From assembly GCA_964370095.1 (NCBI GenBank), contig CAYJHJ010000044.1, forward strand, positions 1-17,884: 17,884 nucleotides of DNA. Direction: 5' to 3'. The translations under genes were made by a program, and so were the position numbers. Origin of the DNA: CAYJAZ01 sp964370095 (lineage in GTDB: Bacteria; Desulfobacterota; Desulfovibrionia; Desulfovibrionales; Desulfovibrionaceae). Below are positions 7,316-13,925 of the stretch, in pieces. How positions within the stretch are numbered: position 1 is the first letter of the stretch; every line of letters starts with the position of its first letter. The notes below the pieces were generated by a model that saw only the letters and a list, made by a program, of their open reading frames with translations, did no database searches and had not been told where the DNA came from.

Positions 7316-9427
7316 TTATTGTTCAATGGCTATGTTCCCAACAGCTTGAAGCCTTACATCACCCGGAATTTCAGCTTGCGAAATCACAGCCACATTCGGC
7401 ACAAACCTTGTAATAAGGCTTGCTAAATGAGGGCGAATTGATGGAGTTACAAGCAATACGGGCTGCCCGTCGCTTACTATGGCATTTTCTAAACTTGTGT
7501 TTAGATTATTGATAAGTTTTTGAGCTGAAATTGGATTCATTGCTAAATAAGTTCCTGATTCTGTTTGCCTTACAGATTCTTGAACCAATCTATCAGCTTG
7601 CGGATCTAAGGTAAGCACATTTAATGTTCCTGAAGAATCAAGGTAAGATTTTACTATGGAGCGAGAAAGTTTTTCGCGCACAAATTCGGTGAGATAGTCA
7701 GGGCTTTTTGTGTTTTGCCCTTGATCAGCCAAGGTTTCTACTATGGTAAGCATATCACGGATAGACACGTTTTCACTCACAAGTGATTGCAATACTTTTT
7801 GCACAACACCAAGGCTTAATGTGTTTGGAATAAGGTCTTCCACTGCTTTTGGTGAATGTTTTGCAAGAATATCAAGAAGTGCTTGAGTTTCTTGTCTGCC
7901 TATGAATTCAGCAAGATGCCTGCGGATTACTTCTGTGAGGTGGGTTGCAATAACTGTTGCTGGGTCAACTACTGTATAACCCGCCATAAGTGCTGTTTCT
8001 TTTTGACTTTCCGGAATCCAAAGAGCCGGCAAGTCAAAAGCAGGTTCTCTTGTTTCAATGCCTTGAAGTTTTTGGCTGGCATTGCCCGGATCCATTGCAA
8101 GATAGTGATCGATAAGAATTTCAGCACTTGCCACTTGGTTACCTTTGATAAGAAGCGAATATTGCCCCGGTTTGAGTTGAAGATTATCACGTAAATGCAA
8201 GGAAGGAATAACCACACCCATATCAAGCGCAAATTGACGGCGGATTGAACGAATACGAGTGAGAAGATTACCGTTTTGTTTTTCGTCAACAAGTGGGATA
8301 AGCCCATAACCAACTTCAAGTTCAAGCATATCAAGTGGTAGAAGGCTTGAAACTTCTTCGGGTGTTTGCGGTTTATTAGAAGCGGCTTCGCCTTTTGCTC
8401 CTTGTGAGCTTGCTTTTTCATCGGCTTTCTTGGCATTTGATTCTGTTTTCTTATCCATACTTCTTGAGATAAGGAAAAGTGCTATAGCAAAGAAATAAAA
8501 TGGAATTGTCGGAAGGCCCGGAATTGAGCCGAAAACAAATAATATAGCTGAAACTAATTTTAAAACTTTTGTATTATAGGTTAATTGTGCAGCAAATTCA
8601 TCACCCATTTTTGCTTCTGCTGCAGCACGCGAAACAATCAAACCTGCTGCAACTGAAATAATGATTGATGGAATAGTAGCTACAAGACCATCACCTATTG
8701 AGAGGAGTGAAAAAGTCAATAAAGCATCTTGCCAAGACATATCTTTTTGTAAGATACCAATCAAGATACCGCCAATAAGGTTGATACAAGTAATGATTAA
8801 ACCTGCTTGCACATCCCCTTGCACGAACTTTCCCGCACCGTCCATAGCACCGTAAAAATCCGCTTCACGGCGAAGATTATTACGGCGTTCTGTAGCTTCT
8901 GCTTCGTCGATAAGGCCAGCGTTCAAATCTGCCTCAATCGCCATTTGTTTACCCGGCATAGCGTCCAAAGTAAAACGAGCGGCAACTTCGGCAATACGTG
9001 TTGTACCTGTTGTGATAACAACTTTATTCAAAATAAAGAGGATTAAGAAGATAACAGCACCAACAACATATGAACCACCAACAACAAATTGAGCGAATGA
9101 CATAATAACTTGACCGGCAGCATCAGGCCCTTGATCGCCGTTTAGCAAAATAACACGAGTGGTTGCCACGTTAAGTGCAAGTCTTAATAAAGTTGTGATG
9201 AGTAATAAAGATGGGAAGATTGAAAATTCTAAGGGCGAAGTCATAAACATACTTGTAATAAGTATGAGTAGTGAAAGTGATATGCTAAAGGAAAGCATAA
9301 TATCAACTATTATTGTAGGAAGAGGGATAAGCATTACAAGCAGGATTAAAACTACGCCTGCTCCTAAAAACATATCGCTGTTGCCACTAAAATTTTCAAA
9401 ATTGAATTTTGGTGCTTTCTTTTCCAT
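7316..9427 (-). CDS. flhA: flagellar type III export gate protein FlhA
   Basis: FlhA forms the inner-membrane export gate that uses proton-motive force to pass flagellar subunits. The 703 residues match the family length. The N-terminal half (about 20-330) has the expected membrane helices, with the conserved stretches RLALNVATTRVILLNG (82-97) and RIAEVAARFTLDAMPGKQ (144-161) of the FHIPEP family. A charged linker (about 325-360) leads to the cytoplasmic nonameric-ring domain. ACCTC (9435-9439), read as GAGGT on the minus strand, lies 7 nt upstream. It is divergent from flgB and has no flhB or flhF next to it. Its stop is 2 nt from repeat copy B. Confidence 0.96.
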   Translation of the reverse strand: MEKKAPKFNFENFSGNSDMFLGAGVVLILLVMLIPLPTIIVDIMLSFSISLSLLILITSMFMTSPLEFSIFPSLLLITTLLRLALNVATTRVILLNGDQGPDAAGQVIMSFAQFVVGGSYVVGAVIFLILFILNKVVITTGTTRIAEVAARFTLDAMPGKQMAIEADLNAGLIDEAEATERRNNLRREADFYGAMDGAGKFVQGDVQAGLIITCINLIGGILIGILQKDMSWQDALLTFSLLSIGDGLVATIPSIIISVAAGLIVSRAAAEAKMGDEFAAQLTYNTKVLKLVSAILFVFGSIPGLPTIPFYFFAIALFLISRSMDKKTESNAKKADEKASSQGAKGEAASNKPQTPEEVSSLLPLDMLELEVGYGLIPLVDEKQNGNLLTRIRSIRRQFALDMGVVIPSLHLRDNLQLKPGQYSLLIKGNQVASAEILIDHYLAMDPGNASQKLQGIETREPAFDLPALWIPESQKETALMAGYTVVDPATVIATHLTEVIRRHLAEFIGRQETQALLDILAKHSPKAVEDLIPNTLSLGVVQKVLQSLVSENVSIRDMLTIVETLADQGQNTKSPDYLTEFVREKLSRSIVKSYLDSSGTLNVLTLDPQADRLVQESVRQTESGTYLAMNPISAQKLINNLNTSLENAIVSDGQPVLLVTPSIRPHLASLITRFVPNVAVISQAEIPGDVRLQAVGNIAIEQ

Positions 9428-9505
9428 AACATTTACCTCGCCAATTTATTGTCATTATATGTTACTTTGCAATACTTGTGCCATAGTGATGCCTGTGTTA
9501 TTTTA

Positions 9506-9534
9506 TTGACAATAAAAATAAATATCTCTGTAAA
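9506..9534 (+). promoter_or_regulatory. possible sigma-70 promoter upstream of flgB
   Basis: TTGACA (9506-9511) and TGTAAA (9529-9534) are 17 bp apart. It lies upstream of the sigma-54 site at 9553-9569, so the flgB operon may have two promoters. The -35 is perfect, but the surroundings are so AT-rich that a chance match is possible. Confidence 0.35.
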
Positions 9535-9552
9535 ATAAACAAGTTATCAGAG

Positions 9553-9569
9553 TTGGCAAAGTTTTTGCA
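9553..9569 (+). promoter_or_regulatory. sigma-54 promoter of flgB-flgC-fliE
   Basis: TTGGCAAAGTTTTTGCA has the -24 GG (9555-9556) and -12 GC (9567-9568) separated by exactly 10 nt, as sigma-54 requires. It matches the TGGCAC-N5-TTGCA consensus at all but the C of CAC. It lies 84 nt before the flgB ATG. Sigma-54 control of rod and hook genes is common in polarly flagellated bacteria, so a sigma-54 activator is expected elsewhere in the genome. Confidence 0.75.
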
Positions 9570-9636
9570 AAGAAGCAAATACAAAAGTTTAGTCGTCAAA
9601 CAAAACTCTTAAAATCAATGGCTAAACAATGTGAAG

Positions 9637-9645
9637 AAAGGAGGT
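9637..9645 (+). promoter_or_regulatory. strong ribosome binding site that sets the flgB start
   Basis: AAAGGAGGT is a near-perfect Shine-Dalgarno sequence 8 nt before the ATG at 9654. It rules out the upstream in-frame ATG at 9618, which would place this site inside the coding region. Confidence 0.85.
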
Positions 9646-9653
9646 ACATATAC

Positions 9654-10064
9654 ATGAAAACCTTATTTGAACCTAGCTTAGTTTTGGTTGGTAAAGTTAT
9701 GGATATGCAATTACAAAGACAAAACGTCATCATGAGTAATATTGCAAACGTAAACACACCTAAATATAGGCCTTTGGAATTAAGCTTTGAAGAAGAATTA
9801 CAAAAATCTTTAAACCTTGATGCTATGGGCAATGTGGCTAAAACGCAATCAGGGCATATACCCTCTACTTTCAATGTTGAATCTTTCAGTTCAGAATTTC
9901 ATAAAAAATTCACTCCGCGCTATGTGCCCGGTGAAGATAGAGTAAACCTTGATAAAGAAATGATGAAAATCAATAAAAACAACCTTCAATATACTACCCT
10001 TTCACAAATAACTAAGTCTACATTTGATGGAATACAAAAAATGATAGCAGAAGGAAGTAAATAA
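9654..10064 (+). CDS. flgB: flagellar proximal rod protein FlgB
   Basis: FlgB is one of the proximal rod proteins that join the MS ring to the axial structure. The 136-residue product has the family size and the N-terminal axial-protein signature SNIANVNTPKYR (about 28-39), with the long helical N-terminus that mediates stacking. The downstream half is polar, as usual. The start at 9654 is chosen for its strong ribosome binding site. The stop and the flgC start overlap as TAATG, so the two genes are translationally coupled. It is driven by the sigma-54 promoter at 9553-9569. Confidence 0.95.
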   Translation: MKTLFEPSLVLVGKVMDMQLQRQNVIMSNIANVNTPKYRPLELSFEEELQKSLNLDAMGNVAKTQSGHIPSTFNVESFSSEFHKKFTPRYVPGEDRVNLDKEMMKINKNNLQYTTLSQITKSTFDGIQKMIAEGSK

Positions 10065-10504
10065 TGGACTTCATGACCGCACTTGATATTGGTGGCTCTG
10101 CTCTTTCAACCGACAGAACTAACCTAAACGTGATTGCAATGAATATTGCAAATGCCAAAACCACCCGAACTGTTGACGGTGGCCCTTATCAAAGAAAAAC
10201 TATTGTGCAAGAAGCTGTTGATATTGATAATCATTTCGGTGTACACATGGAATCAGCCCTTGACAGAGAGCTTAAAGGCGTGCGTGTTGCAGGCATCACA
10301 AACGACAATCGCCCCTTAAAAGCAGTTTATGAGCCGGGGCACCCTGATGCCGATAAATTCGGCTATGTGATGTATCCTGACATTAACGTTGTTGAAGAAA
10401 TGGCAAATATGATGACAGCACAACGTGGTTATGACGCCAGTGTTACCACAATAGATACTGTTAAATCAATGTACTTGAAAGCCTTAGAAATAGGCAAAGG
10501 TTAA
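10064..10504 (+). CDS. flgC: flagellar proximal rod protein FlgC
   Basis: This 146-residue rod protein has both axial-protein signatures: NIANAKTTRT with a following GGPYQRK (about 28-45) at the N-terminus, and EEMANMMTAQRGYDAS near the C-terminus. These paired terminal helices form the coiled-coil core of the rod. Its start overlaps the flgB stop by 1 nt, with AGGAAG inside the end of flgB as ribosome binding site. It is followed 13 nt later by fliE, the standard flgB-flgC-fliE order. Confidence 0.96.
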   Translation: MDFMTALDIGGSALSTDRTNLNVIAMNIANAKTTRTVDGGPYQRKTIVQEAVDIDNHFGVHMESALDRELKGVRVAGITNDNRPLKAVYEPGHPDADKFGYVMYPDINVVEEMANMMTAQRGYDASVTTIDTVKSMYLKALEIGKG

Positions 10505-10517
10505 TAAAGGTTAAATT

Positions 10518-10856
10518 ATGGCTATTCAACAAATAGGAATGAGTGCGTATAATGACGCTTTGGCAGCTTTCAAAGGCACACAGAAAAATTTCAACACCTT
10601 AGAAAATCATATTCAAAACCCTGCACCACCGCAAGTAAATTCATTTGCAGAAACACTTACCTCATCTTTGAGTGAAGTGCAGAACTTGCAGGAAGTCAAA
10701 AAAGATGCAATCACACGTTTTGCTTCAGGTGAAACGCAAAATGTGCATGAACTTATGATAAATATGCAAAAAGCAAGTGTTGCCGTAAGTCTTACCTCTG
10801 CTGTAAGAAATAAGGCTTTGGCTGCATATACGGAGCTTTCAAAACTACAGTTTTAA
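10518..10856 (+). CDS. fliE: flagellar hook-basal body adaptor FliE
   Basis: FliE is the small adaptor between the MS ring (FliF) and the proximal rod, and is needed for export of rod proteins. The 112-residue protein has the family's length and C-terminal helix (MINMQKASVAVSLTSAVRNK, then AYTELSKLQF). AAAGG (10506-10510) lies 7 nt upstream. In many relatives fliF follows fliE directly, but here the operon stops: repeat copy C begins on the last two bases of the fliE stop codon and an unrelated transporter gene follows. Confidence 0.95.
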   Translation: MAIQQIGMSAYNDALAAFKGTQKNFNTLENHIQNPAPPQVNSFAETLTSSLSEVQNLQEVKKDAITRFASGETQNVHELMINMQKASVAVSLTSAVRNKALAAYTELSKLQF

Positions 10857-10980
10857 AATTGTGTGAATTTGCGTTTGAGCTTCGTTACAGAAAATTTTTC
10901 TTTCAGTCATTTAGGTATAACTAAACTCCTTCAAGAAAAATTCCCTATGCCTTGCTCATTACACAAATTGACACAATTTT
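10855..10980 (+). repeat. nested inverted-repeat element, copy C (full form)
   Basis: AAAATTGTGTGAATTTG (10855-10871) pairs with 10964-10980 at 16 of 17 positions around 92 nt. The interior has the same order as copy B: GAGCTTCGTTA, apical hairpin TTTAG/CTAAA (10910-10914 with 10921-10925) flanked by GTCA and CTCC, then CCTATGCCTTGCTC. Nested stems are GAGC/GCTC (10877-10880 with 10954-10957) and AATTTTTCTT/AAGAAAAATT (10893-10902 with 10933-10942). These stems differ in sequence from copy B but stay paired. The element starts on the fliE stop codon. Only four T follow the right arm, so its strength as a terminator is uncertain. Confidence 0.85.
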
Positions 10981-11004
10981 ATAACTCTTGAATATATAAA
11001 GTTA

Positions 11005-11035
11005 ATATACTTGTTATTGACTTTATATACTTGTT
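11005..11035 (+). repeat. pair of 11-bp direct repeats 20 bp apart
   Basis: ATATACTTGTT occurs at 11005-11015 and again at 11025-11035. The 20-bp period is about two helical turns, so two bound proteins would lie on the same face of the DNA. It could be a regulator site, but it lies upstream of a terminator-like hairpin and no partner is evident. Confidence 0.4.
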
Positions 11036-11101
11036 CCGGCAGTTTTCCAAATTCAGAAATTCAACACTAACCATAAGCATTAAAATCCCCTTAGTTTACA
11101 A

Positions 11102-11133
11102 ACAAGCTCTTTATTAAAGGGCTTGTCTTTTTT
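11102..11133 (+). terminator. terminator-like hairpin before the permease gene
   Basis: ACAAGCTCTTTA pairs with TAAAGGGCTTGT, through one G-U pair, with almost no loop. Six T follow (11128-11133). It has the form of an intrinsic terminator. It lies upstream of the permease promoter, so it probably ends transcripts coming from fliE and copy C. Confidence 0.7.
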
Positions 11134-11165
11134 AAATCTCAAATTAAAAAGCATATAAACTTTTC

Positions 11166-11194
11166 TTGACAGAATAAAGCGGGCAGACTATTCT
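11166..11194 (+). promoter_or_regulatory. sigma-70 promoter of the amino-acid permease gene
   Basis: A perfect TTGACA (11166-11171) and TATTCT (11189-11194) are 17 bp apart, 37 nt upstream of the ATG and just after the terminator-like hairpin. It is the best sigma-70 match in the window. Confidence 0.7.
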
Positions 11195-11231
11195 TATCAA
11201 GCATTTTTGCTATAAGGAGAAAGCTTGCGGC

Positions 11232-11891
11232 ATGCTTGATTGGGACTTTATTCTAAATACTGTTATTCCTACACTCAATAGAGGTTTGTGGGTTTCGGCT
11301 ACTCTTATTGTGCCCTCAGCTACTATAGGTGCTTTTTTCGGTATCGTTGTTGGCGTTTTAAGAGTTTTTGGCACAAAAACAGTGCAAAAAATATTTGATG
11401 CCTACACAACCTTAATTCGAGGTGTGCCCCTTACTGTGCAATTAATGATTCTCTACTTTGGTTTGCCAAATCTTGGAATTTATTTTGACCCCTACCCTGC
11501 CGCTGTTCTTGGATTTATTTTATGCACAAGTGCCTATCAATCTGAATATGTTCGCGGTGCCTTGCTTTCCATTAAGCAAGGGCAACTAAAAGCCGCGCAA
11601 GCACTTGGAATGACAACTTTTCAAACTATAAGGCATGTCATCGTGCCTCAAGCTGTTCGACGTGCCATTCCAGGTTGCGGAAATGAAATTATCTATCTTA
11701 TAAAATATTCTTCACTTGCCTATATCATTACATGTATTGAGCTCACGGGCGAAGCAAAAATCTTGGTTTCTCGCACATTTATGCCCACGGAAGTTTATTT
11801 TATCACTGCAATTTACTATCTTGGATTAGTGAGCATTGCCACTTTCATTCTAAAAAAAGCAGAAGAAAAACTAACCATACCTCAACATTAA
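11232..11891 (+). CDS. polar amino-acid ABC transporter permease (HisM/GlnP family)
   Basis: This 219-residue inner-membrane protein has about five helices. It carries the EAA loop that docks to the ATPase, EYVRGALLSIKQGQLKAAQA followed by LGM (about 105-127), and the DAYTTLIRGVPLTVQL stretch typical of the HisMQ/GlnP family. AAGGAGA (11214-11220) lies 11 nt before the ATG. Such permeases normally sit beside a binding protein, a second permease or the ATPase. None is here: lepA follows, so partners must be encoded elsewhere. The substrate is probably a polar amino acid, but the sequence does not say which. Confidence 0.9.
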   Translation: MLDWDFILNTVIPTLNRGLWVSATLIVPSATIGAFFGIVVGVLRVFGTKTVQKIFDAYTTLIRGVPLTVQLMILYFGLPNLGIYFDPYPAAVLGFILCTSAYQSEYVRGALLSIKQGQLKAAQALGMTTFQTIRHVIVPQAVRRAIPGCGNEIIYLIKYSSLAYIITCIELTGEAKILVSRTFMPTEVYFITAIYYLGLVSIATFILKKAEEKLTIPQH

Positions 11892-11896
11892 CAAGA

Positions 11897-11924
11897 AAGA
11901 TTTTGCCTGCTAGCACAAAATCTT
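11897..11924 (+). other. hairpin just after the permease stop
   Basis: AAGATTTTG (11897-11905) pairs perfectly with CAAAATCTT (11916-11924) across a 10-nt loop, 5 nt after the stop codon. No T run follows on the plus strand, so it is not a classic terminator and may instead protect the 3' end of the transcript. A closely similar stem, also with a 10-nt loop, lies after lepA at 13888-13911. Confidence 0.5.
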
Positions 11925-11993
11925 CACAGCACAAGAAATAGGCTTCTTGCTTGCTGAAAATTTGTTTACTACATTCACATATATTAAAATATC

Positions 11994-12015
11994 AAGGATT
12001 TATAAAGGATTTATA
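11994..12015 (+). repeat. tandem 11-bp repeat before lepA, carrying its ribosome binding site
   Basis: AAGGATTTATA is present twice head to tail (11994-12004 and 12005-12015). Each unit contains an AAGGA Shine-Dalgarno-like core. The second unit is the probable lepA ribosome binding site, about 12 nt before the ATG at 12022, which is a rather long spacing. Confidence 0.6.
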
Positions 12016-12021
12016 AAAAAT

Positions 12022-13827
12022 ATGACTGACCCTAAAAGTATTCGTAATTTTAGTATTATTGCCCATATCGATCATGGCAAATCTACCCTTGCTGACCGTA
12101 TTTTAGAATTTACGCAAGTAATCACTGACAGAGAAAAGAAAGATCAATACCTTGATAAGATGGAGCTTGAGCGTGAACGCGGAATCACCATCAAAGCTCA
12201 AACCGTGCGTATTCCTTACAAACATTCTGACGGCAAAGAATATATATTAAATCTTATTGACACCCCAGGCCACGTTGACTTTGGCTATGAAGTTTCACGC
12301 TCATTAGCCGCTTGTGATGGTGCTTTGTTAGTAGTTGATGCTTCACAAGGGGTTGAAGCTCAAACCCTTGCCAATGTGTATCTTGCACTTGATCATGACC
12401 ATGAAATCATTCCTGTTTTGAATAAAATCGATCTTCCTTCTGCTGAACCTGACAGAGTTAAAGCCGATATTGAAGAAACAATAGGGCTTGATTGCACGGA
12501 TGCCGTAGCTGTTTCAGCCAAAAGTGGCTTGAATATTGATAAAGTTTTAGAAGCTATTGTGGATAGGTTGCCTGCTCCTAAAGGCGATGCAAATGCTCCA
12601 CTCAAAGCTCTTATCTTTGACTCTTGGTATGACAGCTATCAAGGCGTTGTGATTGTTTTTCGTGTGATGGAAGGAAACCTGAAAAAAGGCGACACCATTT
12701 TATGTATGGCAACACAAAAAGAATATGAAGTGGTACGCCTTGGCGTGTTTTCACCTGAAGCTCGTGATATTCCAAACCTTTCTGTTGGCGAAGTTGGCTT
12801 TTTATGTGCAAATATCAAAGAGCTTGGTGATGCGAAAGTAGGTGATACCATAACCTTGGCAAACAATCCTGCACAAGAGGCAATTCCCGGATTTAAAGAA
12901 GTAAAACCAATGGTTTTCTGCGGGCTATACCCTTCTGATGCCGCTGATTATGAAAATCTTAAAGCTTCACTTGAAAAACTACAATTAAATGACGCTGCTT
13001 TTTCTTTTGAACCCGAAACCTCTCAAGCACTTGGTTTTGGCTTTAGATGCGGATTTCTTGGGCTTTTGCATATGGAAATTATTCAAGAACGTTTAGAGCG
13101 TGAATTTAATATTGATCTTATTGCAACTGCTCCTTCAGTTATTTATAAAGTTGACACAGTTGACGGCAAAACAGAAATGATTGATAACCCTGCAAAAATG
13201 CCGGATCCTACAAAAATTGCAGCACTTTATGAGCCATTTGTTCGCATTGATATACACGTTCCTAATGATTATGTTGGTAATGTATTGAAATTATGTGAAG
13301 AAAAGCGTGGCATACAAAAAAATATGGGCTACATCACTCAAACTCGTGTAGTGATTACTTATGAAATGCCTTTTGCAGAAATTGTATATGACTTTTTTGA
13401 TAGGCTGAAATCAGGCACTCGTGGCTATGCAAGCATGGATTATGAACCTATTGATTACAGAGATTCTGACCTTGTTAAGCTTGATATTTTACTCAATAGC
13501 GAACCTGTTGACGCTCTTTCAGTGATTGTGCATAGAATTAAGGCGGCTCAATATGGCAGAGGGCTTGCAACAAAATTGAAGAAAACCATTCCTCGCCAAC
13601 TTTTCCAAGTGGCTATTCAAGCGGCGATTGGGCAGAAAATCATAGCCCGTGAAACTATTTCAGCTTTTAGAAAAGACGTTACAGCAAAATGCTATGGTGG
13701 CGATATTTCACGTAAACGCAAACTCCTTGAAAAACAAAAAGAAGGCAAGAAAAGAATGAAAATGATGGGGAACGTAGAACTTCCTCAAGAAGCTTTCTTA
13801 GCGGCACTCAGAGTTGGAGACGAGTAA
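12022..13827 (+). CDS. lepA: translation elongation factor 4 (LepA), GTPase
   Basis: LepA is a ribosome-associated GTPase that can back-translocate ribosomes or aid their assembly. The 601-residue product shows all GTPase motifs: AHIDHGKST (14-22), RGITI (53-57), DTPGH (80-84) and NKID (134-137), followed by a SAKSG-type G5 box. The EF-G-like domains and the LepA-specific C-terminal domain follow, with the usual basic tail (SRKRKLLEKQKEGKKRMK). The frame is open 25 codons upstream, but that start adds a non-family extension, and the ATG at 12022 gives the conserved IRNFSIIAHIDHG start. The coding region ends GNVELPQEAFLAALRVGDE. That end is repeated in the same frame downstream (13926-13986). 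Confidence 0.97.
   Translation: MTDPKSIRNFSIIAHIDHGKSTLADRILEFTQVITDREKKDQYLDKMELERERGITIKAQTVRIPYKHSDGKEYILNLIDTPGHVDFGYEVSRSLAACDGALLVVDASQGVEAQTLANVYLALDHDHEIIPVLNKIDLPSAEPDRVKADIEETIGLDCTDAVAVSAKSGLNIDKVLEAIVDRLPAPKGDANAPLKALIFDSWYDSYQGVVIVFRVMEGNLKKGDTILCMATQKEYEVVRLGVFSPEARDIPNLSVGEVGFLCANIKELGDAKVGDTITLANNPAQEAIPGFKEVKPMVFCGLYPSDAADYENLKASLEKLQLNDAAFSFEPETSQALGFGFRCGFLGLLHMEIIQERLEREFNIDLIATAPSVIYKVDTVDGKTEMIDNPAKMPDPTKIAALYEPFVRIDIHVPNDYVGNVLKLCEEKRGIQKNMGYITQTRVVITYEMPFAEIVYDFFDRLKSGTRGYASMDYEPIDYRDSDLVKLDILLNSEPVDALSVIVHRIKAAQYGRGLATKLKKTIPRQLFQVAIQAAIGQKIIARETISAFRKDVTAKCYGGDISRKRKLLEKQKEGKKRMKMMGNVELPQEAFLAALRVGDE
13767..13827 (+). repeat. lepA 3'-end direct repeat, copy 1 (in lepA)
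   Basis: This 61-bp segment includes the last 20 sense codons and the TAA of lepA. It is repeated at 13926-13986 with only five differences, all at third codon positions of five consecutive codons (Ala-Phe-Leu-Ala-Ala). The 27 bases to the left and 21 bases to the right of those codons are identical. Confidence 0.95.
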
Positions 13828-13925
13828 GTGAACGCAGTGAACAAATCTTCAGCGAATGAGCATTTTCCGTGTAAAATGCGAAATGAGGATTTTGCGTCAA
13901 AGACCAAAATCTTTATGATAAAATC
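13828..13925 (+). repeat. palindrome-rich insert between the two lepA 3' ends
   Basis: This 98-bp stretch separates the repeated lepA ends. It contains two hairpins: GCATTTT/AAAATGC (13860-13879, 6-nt loop) and GATTTTG/CAAAATC (13888-13911, 10-nt loop). Each is preceded by AATGAG (13855-13860 and 13882-13887). The lepA frame stays open throughout. It resembles a small palindromic element more than unique coding sequence. No integrase or target duplication beyond the lepA repeat was seen. Confidence 0.6.

Noticed and set aside
7856..9509. Several plus- and minus-strand open frames within and around flhA
   Set aside because: They overlap the conserved flhA frame, have no recognisable domains and look like shadows of its codon use.
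9618..9653. 12-codon upstream extension of flgB
   Set aside because: The strong AAAGGAGGT at 9637-9645 would fall inside the coding region; it clearly serves the ATG at 9654.
39..10980. The three inverted repeats as a standard miniature transposable element or IS ends
   Set aside because: Terminal arms of one mobile family should be alike between copies; here they differ while remaining self-complementary, and no target duplication is evident. A mobile origin is not excluded.
11947..12021. 25-codon upstream extension of lepA
   Set aside because: The extra residues do not fit the LepA family start, and the ATG at 12022 leads directly into the conserved IRNFSIIAHIDHG region.
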